Positions 33,814 through 42,664 of a DNA stretch of 64,000 nt are shown here, piece after piece. The DNA is from JAICJR01 sp036494715. Lineage in GTDB: Bacteria > Actinomycetota > Thermoleophilia > Solirubrobacterales > Thermoleophilaceae. The DNA is taken from positions 25,583-89,582 of the forward strand of contig DASXNY010000016.1 of NCBI GenBank assembly GCA_036494715.1. Direction: 5' to 3'. The position numbers and the translations under genes were made by a program. The notes beneath the pieces are model-generated. The model saw nothing but the letters and a program-made list of their open reading frames with translations, was not told the origin of the DNA and ran no database searches. Within the stretch, counting starts at the first letter, position 1, and the number at the start of each line of letters is the position of its first letter.

Positions 33814-35681
33814 GCGGCCCTCCTCCTTGGTGCCGGGACGAGCGGGTGCACGCGACCACCGGCCGCGCTCGCGATCGTGGCGGCGAGGCCGACGCGCACC
33901 GGGCCCTCCTCGGTGTCGACCACGTCGACCGTGTCCGCCGCGCGGCCCAGCGCGGCCGCCGCGCGCGGGATCGCGCCGTCGCTGTCCCTTACGCGCCCGT
34001 CGGTGAGGACCACCGCGATCGAGCGGCGGGTGGGGTCGCGCAGCGCCTCGCGGCGGACCAGCCGCTCCGCCGCCGTCAGTCCCTGCGCCAGCGGCGTGCG
34101 GCCGCCGGTGGGCAGCGAGGCCAGCGCCTGCGCCGCCTTCTCGAGCGGCGCCCCCGGGGCGACGAGCAGCTCGGCCGAGTCGTCGCGGAAGGCGATCACG
34201 GCCACGCGGTCGCGGCGCGCGTAGGCCTCGCGCAGCAGCGCGACGAGCGCTCCCTTCACCCGCGCGAGGCGCCGCTGGGCGCCCATCGATCCGGACGCGT
34301 CCACCACCAGACAGAGGAACGCGGCCTCGCGCCCGGCGCGCACGTGCTCGCGCAGGTGGCCTGTGCCCGCGCCCAGCAGGCGGGCGCGCAGCGTTGCCAC
34401 CAGGGCGAGGTCGTCTGAGTCGGGGAGCGCGGGGCGCGTGTCGATTGCGCCGGCGCTCATGCCGCTCGTACGTGCCCGGCGACCCGCGGGGCCCCGGCCC
34501 GCGCCGGGCAGTTTGAGAGCTTCGGTTGGCAGCCGAGCGGCCTCCGGCGAATGGTTAGCCGGGCGCGCGGGAGCGCTGGGGGAGAAGTGGGGGTCGCCGT
34601 TCGCGCCCGAGGACTGCGGAGGTGCGGAGTGCGGAGGTGCGGGACTGCCTTTGCCTCCACCGTCGGGGTCATCTTCGGGCTCCTCATCCAGCGCTCGCTG
34701 CAGCTCTTCGTCCGTTGGCGCGTGGCCGTCCAGTGGGTCGCGGCGGCGGCGGTGGGCCAGGGCCAGGGCGGCGGCGCGCCGGACGTGGTCCTCGTTGACT
34801 TCGTCCGCTCGCTCCAGCGCAGCGAGGGCGCGGGCCGCGCGGGCGCTGACGATGTCGCCGCGGACGCCGTCGACGCCGAGCTTTGCGCAGGCGCCGGTGA
34901 TGCGGAGCAGCTCGCGCTCGGGCAGCACGACGCCGTCGACGCGCGTGCGGGCGTCGGCGATCCGCGTGCGCAGCGTCTCCTCCTCGTCGCACCATCTGCG
35001 TAGGAAGGCGTCCGGGTCGTGCTCGAAGGCGAGCCGCCGGCGCACGATCTCGGCGCGCACGCTCACGTCGGTCGGCGTGCGCACCTCCACGCCGAGGCCA
35101 AAGCGGTCGAGCAGCTGGGGCCGCAGGTCGCCCTCCTCGACATTCATCGTGCCGACGAGCAGGAAGCGCGCCGCGTGCTCCGCCGACACCGCCTCGCGCT
35201 CCACCCGCGCCACGCCCGCCGCGGCGGCGTCGAGCAGCGCGTCCACGAGGTGGTCGGGCAGCAGGTTGACCTCGTCGACGTAGAGGATCCCCTGGTGCGC
35301 GCGCGCGAGCAGTCCCGCCTCGAAGGCGTGCAGCCCGTCCAGGGCGCGCGCGAGGTCGAGCGCGCCGACGAGGCGATCCAAGGTCGTCCCGAGCGGCAAC
35401 TCCACGAGCGGCGCGGGCCGCTCCTCCACCTCGGCGTCAGCCGCCACGAGCCCGCCCGGCGCCCGCTCGCCCGGCGCGAACGCGAACGTCTCGCCGCGCG
35501 CCGCGCGCACCGGCGGCAACAGCGGCGCCAGCCCGCGCACGGCCGTGGACTTGGCCGTGCCGCGCTGGCCGCGCACGAGCACGCCGCCGACCTCGGGCGC
35601 CACGGCGTTGACGAGCAGCGCCTCGATCAGCTCCTCCTGGCCGACGATCGCGCTCAGCGGGAAGGCGGCGAGATCGCTCAC
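33810..35681 (-). CDS. Fused ChlI/ChlD-type chelatase subunit (cobaltochelatase AAA+ and VWA domains)
   Basis: 623 residues from GTG 35681. The AAA+ half (1-330) has Walker A GQRGTAKSTAVRGL, Walker B GILYVDEVNLLPDHLVDAL and sensor LLVGTMNVEEGDLRPQ. An acidic, Pro-rich linker (about 335-430) follows. The C-terminal integrin-I/VWA domain has MIDAS DASGSMG near residue 461 and VVLTDGRVRDSDG. In magnesium chelatases I and D are separate. Here one chain next to CobN presumably replaces CobS/CobT of the classic aerobic cobaltochelatase. The linker includes a short tandem repeat (34614-34643). Confidence 0.93.
   Translation of the reverse strand: MSDLAAFPLSAIVGQEELIEALLVNAVAPEVGGVLVRGQRGTAKSTAVRGLAPLLPPVRAARGETFAFAPGERAPGGLVAADAEVEERPAPLVELPLGTTLDRLVGALDLARALDGLHAFEAGLLARAHQGILYVDEVNLLPDHLVDALLDAAAAGVARVEREAVSAEHAARFLLVGTMNVEEGDLRPQLLDRFGLGVEVRTPTDVSVRAEIVRRRLAFEHDPDAFLRRWCDEEETLRTRIADARTRVDGVVLPERELLRITGACAKLGVDGVRGDIVSARAARALAALERADEVNEDHVRRAAALALAHRRRRDPLDGHAPTDEELQRALDEEPEDDPDGGGKGSPAPPHSAPPQSSGANGDPHFSPSAPARPANHSPEAARLPTEALKLPGAGRGPAGRRARTSGMSAGAIDTRPALPDSDDLALVATLRARLLGAGTGHLREHVRAGREAAFLCLVVDASGSMGAQRRLARVKGALVALLREAYARRDRVAVIAFRDDSAELLVAPGAPLEKAAQALASLPTGGRTPLAQGLTAAERLVRREALRDPTRRSIAVVLTDGRVRDSDGAIPRAAAALGRAADTVDVVDTEEGPVRVGLAATIASAAGGRVHPLVPAPRRRAA
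34614..34643. repeat. Short tandem repeat in the chlID linker
   Basis: Two 15-bp units (first unit CTGCGGAGGTGCGGA), each made of two TGCGGA-type half-units of 7 and 8 bp. They encode part of the Pro/Ser linker (APPHSAPPQSS) between the AAA+ and VWA domains. The half-unit matches the CTGCGGA heptamer of the cbtA array. Confidence 0.65.
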
Positions 35682-38600
35682 GTCTGCGCCTCCTCGAGCT
35701 CGCCCTCGAGCGCCAGGAAGCGCTCGCGGATCCCGGCCAGCGTGGCCTCGTCGGGCTCGGCCCACATGCCGCGGTCGGCCGCCTCGAGCAGCCGCTCCGC
35801 GATCCCGCGCGCCGCCCACGGGTTGGACTGCGCCATGAACGCCGCCACGTCCGGGTCGAGCAGGTACTTCTCCGCCACCTGCTCGTACATCCAGTCCTCG
35901 GCCACGCCCGCGGTGGCGTCGTAGCCGAACAGGTAGTCCACCGTCGCCGACAGCTCCGCCGCGCCCTTGTAGCCGTGGCGGATCATCGACGCGATCCAGC
36001 GCGGGTTGGCCACTCGCGCGCGAAACACGCGCCGCGTCTCCTCGGTCAGCGTCCGCGACACCACGCGCGAGGGATCGGACGAGTCGCCGAGATACGCCGC
36101 CGGGTCGCGCCCGGTGAGCGCACGCACGGTCGCCACCATGCCGCCGTGGTACTGGTAGTAGTCGTCCGAGTCGAGGATGTCGTGCTCGCGCGAGTCGACG
36201 TTCTTCACCGCCACCTCGATCCGCGCATAGCAGTCGCGCATCGACTCCCGCGCGGCCGCGCCGTCGAGCCCGCGGCCGTAGGCGTAGCCGCCCCAGGCCT
36301 CGTACACGGCGGCGAGGTCGTCGTCGTCACGCCAGTCGCGCGTGTCGATCAGCTGGAGCAGGCCCGCGCCGTAGGTGCCCGGCTTCGAGCCGAACACCCG
36401 CGTGGTCGCCCGCCGCCAGGCGGGTTCGCTGCCGAGTTCCTCCGCGAGCCGCTCGGCGTCGGCGCGGGCGTGCGCGGCCACGAAGTTGTCCTCCGGCGAC
36501 TCGTCGAGCGCGGCCACCTTGGCCACCGCGTCGTCGAGCAGCCGCACGAGGTGGGGGAAGGCGTCGCGGAAGAAGCCGGAGATGCGCACGGTGACGTCGA
36601 TGCGCGGGCGGCCGAGCTCGTCGAGCGGGATCACCTCGATGCCGCTCACGCGGCGCGACTCCGGATGCCAGGCCGGGCGCACGCCGAGCAGCGCGAGGAT
36701 CTCCGAGATGTCGTCGCCCTGGGTGCGCATCGCCGCCGTGCCCCAGGCCACGAGGCCGACCATCCGCGGCAGCTCGCCGGTGTCGCGCTCGTGGCGCTCC
36801 AGCAGCGCGTCGGCGAGCCGCCGGCCCACCTCCCAGGACAGCTCGGAGGGCAACGAGCGCGGGTCGACCGAGTAGAAGTTCCGCCCGGTGGGCAGCACGT
36901 CCACCCGCCCGCGCGTGGGCGCGCCCGACGGCCCCGACGGGATGTGGCGGCCGTGCAGGGCCGCCACGACGGCGCTGAGCTCGTCGCCGGTCTGCAAGAT
37001 GCGCGGCACCACCTCGCTGCAGGCGAAACGCAGCGCGCGCTCGACCCCGTCGTTGACGCGCCCGAGCACGGCTTCGCACGCGGCGCCGGCGTGCGCGGCG
37101 TCCCAGCCGCTCGCCGCGAGCTCGTCGAGCAGCGCCATCTGGGCGTCCTCGAGGCGGTCCACGACATCCCCCGCGCTTGCGGCCGGGCCGTGGAAGCGCT
37201 CGCTCAGCTCGGCTGGGACGCCGTCCGGCGCGGGCGCTCCGGGCGCCGCCACCAGCGCGGGCTCGTCGAGGTCGAAGGCCGCGCCCACGGCGCGCCGCAG
37301 CCCCGGCACGTCGCCCGAGCCGAGCCGGAGCATCGCCGAGGTGAGCCCGCGCAGCTGGTCGCCCTCGGGCGCGCGGCCGAGCACGTGCAGGCCGTCCTTC
37401 ACCTGGATGTCCTTGACCTCGCAGAGGTAGCCGTCGATGTGCTGGACGAGCTTGCCGACGTCATCCGGCCGCTCGTGGATGTCGAGGTCCGCCTGCAGGT
37501 TGGCGCGCTCGATCGCCGACCAGATCCGGGACGCGAGCCCCGGCAGCTTCGGCGGGTCGAGCACCTCGAGCCGCGCGTACTCGTCGAGCAGCGACTCGAG
37601 CTCGGCCAGCTCGTCGTAGGTGTCCGCGCGCATCATCGGCGGCACCAGGTGATCGACGATCGTGGCGTGCGCCCGGCGCTTGGCCTGTACGCCCTCGCCG
37701 GGGTCGTTGACGACGAAGGGGTAGACGAGCGGGATGTCGCGGAGCGCGGCGTCGGGCGCGCACGCGTCGGAGAGCGCGAGCATCTTGCCCGGCAGCCACT
37801 CGAGCGTGCCGTGCTTGCCGAGGTGCACGATCGCGTCGGCGCCCCAGACCATGTCGACCCAGCGGTAGCAGGCGAGGTAGTGGTGCGTGGGAGGCAGCAG
37901 CGGGTCGTGGTAGATGCCCACCTGGTCGTCGCCGTAGCCGCGCGGCGGCTGGATCGCCACGAGCACGTTGCCGAGCTCGAGGCCGGCGATCACGAAGTCG
38001 TCGCCCTCCAGGTAGCGGTCGCCCGGCGGCGGCCCCCAGCGCTTCTCCATCGACTCGCGCAGCGAGGCCGGCAGCGTGTCGTACCAGGCGAGGTAGTCCG
38101 CCACGGGCATGCGCAGCGGCGAGGCGGCGAGCTGCTCGCCGGTGAGGAACTCGGGGTCGTGGCCGCCCGCGGCGATCAGCGCGTGCATCAGCTGGTCGCC
38201 ATCGGCCAAGTCGTGCTCGACCGCCATGCCGTCGTCGCGTAGCGCGCGCAGCAGCTCGATCGCGCTCGCCGGCGTGTCGAGCCCCACAGCCATGCCCACC
38301 TTCGCGTGCTTGGTGGGGAAGCTCGTCAGGAGCATCGCGACGCGGCGCTTCTCCGGCGGGAGGTGTCGCAGCCGCGCGTGCCTGACGGCCAGCCGCGCCA
38401 CGCGCGCGCAGCGCTCGCGGTCGGCCACGTAGCGCGGCACGGCCACACCCACGGGCGAGCCCTCCGCCTCGCGCTCCTTGAACGAGACCACGCCGCCGAG
38501 GAGCCTGCCGTCGAACTCCGGGATCGCCACCTGCGTGGCGGCGTCGAGCGGCGTCAGGCCGGAGTCCGACTCCTGCCAGGCGGCGCGCGACCCGGTGGCG

Positions 38601-39445
38601 CAGACCGCCTGGATCACCGGCACGTCGAGCGCGGCCAGCGCCGACGCGTCCCAGTCCTGCCACTGCTCGCCAACGCCCTCGCCCGCCACGGCGGCGTTGT
38701 CGCCGGCGCCGGACCCGCCGGTGGCGAGCATCGTCACGAGCAGCGCGTCCACGCGCCCGGCGAGCAGGGCGAGCGCGGGCACGTTGCCGTCGGCGTCGCG
38801 GCGCAGGGTGTAGCTCCAGACCGCCAGCGCGTTGGCGCCGGCGGCCTCGATCGCCGCGCACAGGTCGTCGACGAACGCGGTGTTGCCGGTGAGCCGGTGC
38901 GAGCGGTAGAAGCAGACGCCGACGGTGGGCTGCTGTGGGTCGTGCCCGCCCACCGCCTCGTCGAGCGTCGCGTCGCCCAGACCCGGCACGTACACGCCCA
39001 GGTCATCCAGCTCGCGCGGCGCCTCGAACCCATGGCCCTCGAGCAGGAACGTGTCGGCGAGGAAGCGCAGGAGCTGCTCGACGTTGTCGACGTCGCCGTG
39101 GCGCAGGTACTCGCCGGCCTGCGCCACCGCCCCGGCGGGCGCCGTGGACAGCGCCGTCATCTCGGCATCCGGCTCGGCCTCACCGCCGAGCGCCAGCAGC
39201 ACGGCGCCGCGCTTGCGGCAGCCCTCCACCAGCAGGTCGAGCCCCTCGGGCCAGCCGCGCCGCCCGCCGAGTATCCGGCACAACACGACGCGCGCTCCGT
39301 CGAGCACGTCCTCAACCAGGCCCTTGGGGTCCGGGTGGCCGGCCGGGTTGGCGCAGCGCACCTCGGGGAAGCCGCCCGGCAGGCGCTCCACCGCCGACGC
39401 CGTGGCGAGGATCTCGGTGTCAGCCGTGGTCACGAAGCGCAACAC
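35678..39445 (-). CDS. cobN: Cobaltochelatase large subunit CobN
   Basis: 1255 residues from GTG 39445 (GTG 39433 is an alternative that shortens the overlap with cobQ from 26 to 14 bases). CobN/BchH landmarks include VGVCFYRSHRLTGN, LVAIQPPRGYGDDQVGIYHD, IVHLGKHGTLEWLPGK, PLVYPFVVNDPGEGVQAKRR, TGRNFYSVDPRSLPS and SKPGTYGAGLLQLID. It binds the corrin macrocycle and inserts Co2+ with ATP-driven help from the ChlID chain encoded immediately downstream. Length is normal for the family. Confidence 0.97.
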   Translation of the reverse strand: MLRFVTTADTEILATASAVERLPGGFPEVRCANPAGHPDPKGLVEDVLDGARVVLCRILGGRRGWPEGLDLLVEGCRKRGAVLLALGGEAEPDAEMTALSTAPAGAVAQAGEYLRHGDVDNVEQLLRFLADTFLLEGHGFEAPRELDDLGVYVPGLGDATLDEAVGGHDPQQPTVGVCFYRSHRLTGNTAFVDDLCAAIEAAGANALAVWSYTLRRDADGNVPALALLAGRVDALLVTMLATGGSGAGDNAAVAGEGVGEQWQDWDASALAALDVPVIQAVCATGSRAAWQESDSGLTPLDAATQVAIPEFDGRLLGGVVSFKEREAEGSPVGVAVPRYVADRERCARVARLAVRHARLRHLPPEKRRVAMLLTSFPTKHAKVGMAVGLDTPASAIELLRALRDDGMAVEHDLADGDQLMHALIAAGGHDPEFLTGEQLAASPLRMPVADYLAWYDTLPASLRESMEKRWGPPPGDRYLEGDDFVIAGLELGNVLVAIQPPRGYGDDQVGIYHDPLLPPTHHYLACYRWVDMVWGADAIVHLGKHGTLEWLPGKMLALSDACAPDAALRDIPLVYPFVVNDPGEGVQAKRRAHATIVDHLVPPMMRADTYDELAELESLLDEYARLEVLDPPKLPGLASRIWSAIERANLQADLDIHERPDDVGKLVQHIDGYLCEVKDIQVKDGLHVLGRAPEGDQLRGLTSAMLRLGSGDVPGLRRAVGAAFDLDEPALVAAPGAPAPDGVPAELSERFHGPAASAGDVVDRLEDAQMALLDELAASGWDAAHAGAACEAVLGRVNDGVERALRFACSEVVPRILQTGDELSAVVAALHGRHIPSGPSGAPTRGRVDVLPTGRNFYSVDPRSLPSELSWEVGRRLADALLERHERDTGELPRMVGLVAWGTAAMRTQGDDISEILALLGVRPAWHPESRRVSGIEVIPLDELGRPRIDVTVRISGFFRDAFPHLVRLLDDAVAKVAALDESPEDNFVAAHARADAERLAEELGSEPAWRRATTRVFGSKPGTYGAGLLQLIDTRDWRDDDDLAAVYEAWGGYAYGRGLDGAAARESMRDCYARIEVAVKNVDSREHDILDSDDYYQYHGGMVATVRALTGRDPAAYLGDSSDPSRVVSRTLTEETRRVFRARVANPRWIASMIRHGYKGAAELSATVDYLFGYDATAGVAEDWMYEQVAEKYLLDPDVAAFMAQSNPWAARGIAERLLEAADRGMWAEPDEATLAGIRERFLALEGELEEAQT

Positions 39446-40952
39446 GGCGCACCTCCGTATCGATCGTTGGCAGGTCTGCGGGCGCGCCGTTGTCGATCAG
39501 CGCGCCGAGGCGTTGGGTGTCCATGTGGTCGGCGATCAGATCCCCGAGCTTGTCAAGCCTGGCCTCACGCGTGTCGGCAAAGGCGCTCGTGCCCGGCACG
39601 AAGTGGCGGCCGCGCGCGGCGGCCACGCGCGTGAGGAGCGCCCGCCGGAAGGCGTCGTGCTCGAGCAGGCCGTGCCAGGAGGTGCCGTAGACGCCGCCGG
39701 CCGCACAGCCGTCCGGCTCGCCGTCATCGGACTGCAACAGCGGCTCGCCGCCGTGGCGCTCGACCCGGCCGTGGCGGATCTCGTAGCCGCCGGCGTCGGC
39801 GCCGAAGAGCGGCGAGCGCCCGCCGCGCCGGCGCAGCAGCTTGTCGCGCTCGAAGTGAGTCGTCACCGGCAGCAGGCCGAGTCCCTCGACCGCTCCGCGC
39901 CCCGACTCCACCGCGTCCTCGATCCGCTCGCCGAGCAACTGGTAGCCGCCGCAGATGCCGAGCAGCGGCCGGCCGGAAGCGGCGCGCGCGGCCAGGGCGC
40001 GGTCGAGGCCGTCGGCGCGCAGGCGCTCCAGGTCCTCCACCGTCGCCTTCGTGCCGGGCACGACCACGAGGTCGGCGCGCTCCACGTCCGCCGGCGAGCG
40101 CGTGAAGCGCACGCGCACCCCGGGCTCGGCCGCCAGCGCGTCGGCGTCGGTGAAGTTGCTCATCCAGCGCAGGCGAATCACGGCGACGTCGAGCGTGTCG
40201 CCGAGGGCGGGCGCCTCGGCGCGCCGCCCCTCGAGCGCGAGCGAGTCCTCCACGTCCAGCCACGCGTCCTCGAGCCACGGCAGCACGCCGAGCGTCGGCC
40301 GGCCGCTGCGCTCCTCGAGCTGCGCCAGGCCGGGCGCGAGGATCGAGTCGTCGCCGCGGAACTTGTTGATCACGAAGCCGGCGACCTGTGCCTGGTCCTC
40401 GGCGTCGAGCAGCGCCAGCGTGCCGAACAGCGACGCGAACACGCCGCCGCGGTCGATGTCCGCGACCACGATCACCGGCAGCCCGGCCTCGCGCGCGAGC
40501 CACATGTTGGTGAGGTCGGCGTCGCGCAGGTTGATCTCGGCGGGGCTGCCCGCGCCCTCGCAGACGACGACGTCGAAGCGCTCGCGCAGGTCCGCCAGCG
40601 CGCCCGCCACCACGGGCCGCAGCTCGTGCTTGAGCTCCTGGTAGGAGCGCGCGTCGGCGTCGGCGTACGCCCTGCCCATCACGATCACCTGGCTGTGGCG
40701 CTGCCCGGAGGGCTTGATCAGGATCGGGTTCATCGCCGCCTCGGCCTCGATCCCGGCGGCCGCGGCCTGCACGGCCTGCGCGCGCCCGATCTCGGCGCCG
40801 TCGGGCGTCACCACTGAGTTGAGCGCCATGTTCTGCGCCTTGAACGGCGCCACGCGCACGCCCTCGCGTCGCAGCCAGCGGCAGATGCCGGCCGCCACGA
40901 CCGACTTGCCGGCGTCCGAGTGCGTGCCCGCCACGAGCAGGGCGCCCCTCAT
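39420..40952 (-). CDS. cobQ: Cobyric acid synthase CobQ
   Basis: 510 residues from ATG 40952. The N-terminal ATPase has LLVAGTHSDAGKSVVAAG, FKAQNMALNSVVTPDG and CEGAGSPAEINLRDADLTNM. The glutaminase domain has LLGICGGYQLLGERI (nucleophile Cys) and GTSWHGLLEHDAFR. It amidates side chains b, d, e and g of adenosylcobyrinate a,c-diamide. ATGA overlap with cbiB upstream. Confidence 0.96.
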   Translation of the reverse strand: MRGALLVAGTHSDAGKSVVAAGICRWLRREGVRVAPFKAQNMALNSVVTPDGAEIGRAQAVQAAAAGIEAEAAMNPILIKPSGQRHSQVIVMGRAYADADARSYQELKHELRPVVAGALADLRERFDVVVCEGAGSPAEINLRDADLTNMWLAREAGLPVIVVADIDRGGVFASLFGTLALLDAEDQAQVAGFVINKFRGDDSILAPGLAQLEERSGRPTLGVLPWLEDAWLDVEDSLALEGRRAEAPALGDTLDVAVIRLRWMSNFTDADALAAEPGVRVRFTRSPADVERADLVVVPGTKATVEDLERLRADGLDRALAARAASGRPLLGICGGYQLLGERIEDAVESGRGAVEGLGLLPVTTHFERDKLLRRRGGRSPLFGADAGGYEIRHGRVERHGGEPLLQSDDGEPDGCAAGGVYGTSWHGLLEHDAFRRALLTRVAAARGRHFVPGTSAFADTREARLDKLGDLIADHMDTQRLGALIDNGAPADLPTIDTEVRRVALRDHG

Positions 40953-41860
40953 CGAGCGAGCCTCCTCGCGCCCGCGCACAGCGCCGCCGCCGCGGCGCCG
41001 ACGGCAATGCTCAGCCGCGCCGCCCGGCGCACGTCGTCGGTGCCGGGCACACGCCCGGTCGCGCCGAGCAGCGGCCGCAGCTCCACGCGGCCGTCGTAGG
41101 AGAGCGGGCCGCCGAGCCGCGTGCCGAGCGCTCCGGCGAAGGCGGCCTCCGCGCGTCCGGCGTTGGGGCTCGGGTGGGCGGCGCCGTCGGCGCGCATGGT
41201 GCGGAAGCTGCGAAGGGTGGAGCCGCCGACGAGCGGCGCGCACGCCGCGGTGAGCAGCGCGCTGGCGCGGGCCACCGGCCAGTTGAGCGCGTCGTCCAGC
41301 CGCGCGGCGGCCCAGCCGAACGACGCGTAGCGCTCGCTGCGGTGCCCCACCATCGAGTCGAGCGTGTTGGCGGCGCGGTATGCCGCCACCCCGGCCGAGC
41401 CCGCGAGCGCGCCCCACAGCAGCGGGCCCACCACCGCGTCCGCGGTGTTCTCGGCCACCGACTCCACCGTGGCGCGGCAGAGCCCGTCCGCGTCGAGGGC
41501 GTCGGGGTCGCGCCCGCACAAGGAGGGCAGCGCGCGCCGCGCGCTCCCGACGTCGCCGCGGTCGAGCGCCGCCGCCAGCCCGCGCGCCTCGCGCACGAGC
41601 GAGCGCCCGCCGAGCGCGGCCCACGTGACCGCTGCCAGCGTGGCGTCGCGACCCGCCACCCGCGCGGCCAGCTCCGCCGCCAGCGCCGCCGACACCACCA
41701 GCGCCGCGGCGTAGCCGGCGCCGCGCCGGCGCGTGGGCGCGTAGCCGTGCCGCTCCGCCGCCAGCGCGAGCTGCCCGAAGCCGGCCACCGGGTGGAAGCG
41801 GCGCGGATCGCCGAACGCCATGTCGGCGGCATAGCCGGACACGAGCGCGGCACCGCTCAT
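40949..41860 (-). CDS. cbiB: Adenosylcobinamide-phosphate synthase (CbiB / CobD of the aerobic nomenclature)
   Basis: 303 residues from ATG 41860. An integral membrane protein with DMAFGDPRRFHPVAGFG at the N-terminus, ESVAENTADAVVGPLLWGAL, and NTLDSMVGHRSERYASFGWA. These are diagnostic of CbiB, which attaches aminopropanol (phosphate) to cobyrate. ATGA overlaps on both sides. Confidence 0.95.
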   Translation of the reverse strand: MSGAALVSGYAADMAFGDPRRFHPVAGFGQLALAAERHGYAPTRRRGAGYAAALVVSAALAAELAARVAGRDATLAAVTWAALGGRSLVREARGLAAALDRGDVGSARRALPSLCGRDPDALDADGLCRATVESVAENTADAVVGPLLWGALAGSAGVAAYRAANTLDSMVGHRSERYASFGWAAARLDDALNWPVARASALLTAACAPLVGGSTLRSFRTMRADGAAHPSPNAGRAEAAFAGALGTRLGGPLSYDGRVELRPLLGATGRVPGTDDVRRAARLSIAVGAAAAALCAGARRLAR

Positions 41861-42438
41861 GCCGTCGAGGTCACCCGCTCGCCCACGCCCGCATTCACGC
41901 GCGTCACGGTCCAGCGCCCGTCGTGCGCGTGCAGCTCGGTGATCGCGAGCGGTGCGACGTCCACCCGCCAGAAGCTCTCGATCGGCGCCCCCAGCGCGTG
42001 CACCACGGCGGCCTTCACCACGCCGCCGTGCGTGATCGCCACCGCACTGCCGTCGAGCCCGGCCTGCCCGTCGAGCCACGCGGCCACGCGAGCGGCGAAC
42101 GCGCGCAGGCTCTCGCCGCCGTGCGGCCTCGCCTCGGGGTCGCTCATCCAGGCGCCGGTCTCTGCTGGGCTGAGCTCCGACAGCGTCCGGCCGGCCCAGG
42201 AGCCGAAGTCACACTCGCGCAGCTCGTCCTGCACGGAGGGCGTGTCGAGACCGGCCGCCTCGGCCGTCTGCAGGCAGCGCAGCGACGGGCTGCAGATGAC
42301 CTCCGCGCGTCCGGGCAGGGCGGCGCGAAGGGCGGCCGCGGCGGCCTCGCCGCGCTCGTCCAGGGGCTCCTCGGCCGGGAAGGCGAAGGTGCGGGTCGCG
42401 CTGGTGGGCGCGTGGCGCACGAGAAGGAGCCGTCTCAC
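41857..42438 (-). CDS. cobC: Histidine-phosphatase-family protein, alpha-ribazole phosphatase (CobC)
   Basis: 193 residues from GTG 42438. The catalytic RHG-type motif is LLLVRHAPTSATR with the phospho-accepting His9; later motifs are SPSLRCLQTAEAAGL, ECDFGSWAGRTLSEL and VAITHGGVVKAAVVHAL. In this context it should dephosphorylate alpha-ribazole phosphate or adenosylcobalamin phosphate. No Shine-Dalgarno of its own is evident. The start overlaps the stop of a nine-codon leader ORF, so it is probably translated by coupling. First enzyme gene of the operon. Confidence 0.88.
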   Translation of the reverse strand: MRRLLLVRHAPTSATRTFAFPAEEPLDERGEAAAAALRAALPGRAEVICSPSLRCLQTAEAAGLDTPSVQDELRECDFGSWAGRTLSELSPAETGAWMSDPEARPHGGESLRAFAARVAAWLDGQAGLDGSAVAITHGGVVKAAVVHALGAPIESFWRVDVAPLAITELHAHDGRWTVTRVNAGVGERVTSTA

Positions 42439-42464
42439 GCAGCCCGGCCCTGCAACACCTGCAT
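42435..42464 (-). CDS. Nine-codon leader ORF (MQVLQGRAA) between riboswitch and cobC
   Basis: ATG at 42464 is preceded, after seven bases, by a strong Shine-Dalgarno GAGGAGGT (42479-42472). The TGA (42437-42435) overlaps the GTG start of cobC. Translation of this mini-ORF would unwind and deliver ribosomes to cobC. The peptide itself has no recognisable feature. It was found by reading the sequence downstream of the riboswitch; alternatively the ATG is simply a fortuitous start. Confidence 0.5.
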   Translation of the reverse strand: MQVLQGRAA

Positions 42465-42471
42465 CGTGGCT

Positions 42472-42612
42472 ACCTCCTCGGGATCAAGCGTCCCGACATC
42501 GAGGGGCTCGTGGCGAGGAGTTCCTGACTCCCGGGGCCCGCGGCTCCCGGTCACAGTGGCGCGACCGCTCCGGACTCACACCGGATTCCTCGCACCGCCA
42601 CGCTGACGCGCG
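42472..42612 (-). ncRNA. Cobalamin riboswitch controlling the twelve-gene cob operon
   Basis: Minus-strand core: GAGGAATCCGGTGTGAGTCC, AGCGGTCGCGCCACTGTGACC split over the P5 and P6 region, and GGAGTCAGGAACTCCTCG. Then comes a stem-loop CGGGACGCTTGATCCCG (42495-42479) whose last base begins the Shine-Dalgarno GAGGAGGT. CTCCTCG at 42520-42514 is a perfect complement of CGAGGAG (42480-42474), an obvious anti-SD. TAGGAT at 42620-42615 is a possible -10 box for this transcript. Confidence 0.93.
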
Positions 42613-42664
42613 CCATCCTACCGGCGCGACGTGGCAATTGCCGGACCGCTCTACTGTTCTCGCC

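Noticed and set aside
38306..39634. Long plus-strand open frame antisense to cobN
   Set aside because: Sequence is rich in His/Arg/Gly with no domain; it is a reverse-strand shadow of a GC-rich gene, and CobN is unmistakable on the other strand.
42652..42657. TACTGT as a full promoter for bluB-cobT
   Set aside because: No -35 element at a normal distance; not listed as a feature, only noted as a possible -10 for a leaderless start.
41174..42664. Upstream part of the long plus-strand frame leading into bluB-cobT
   Set aside because: Antisense to cbiB and cobC and crosses the riboswitch; BluB homology begins just after GTG 42665.
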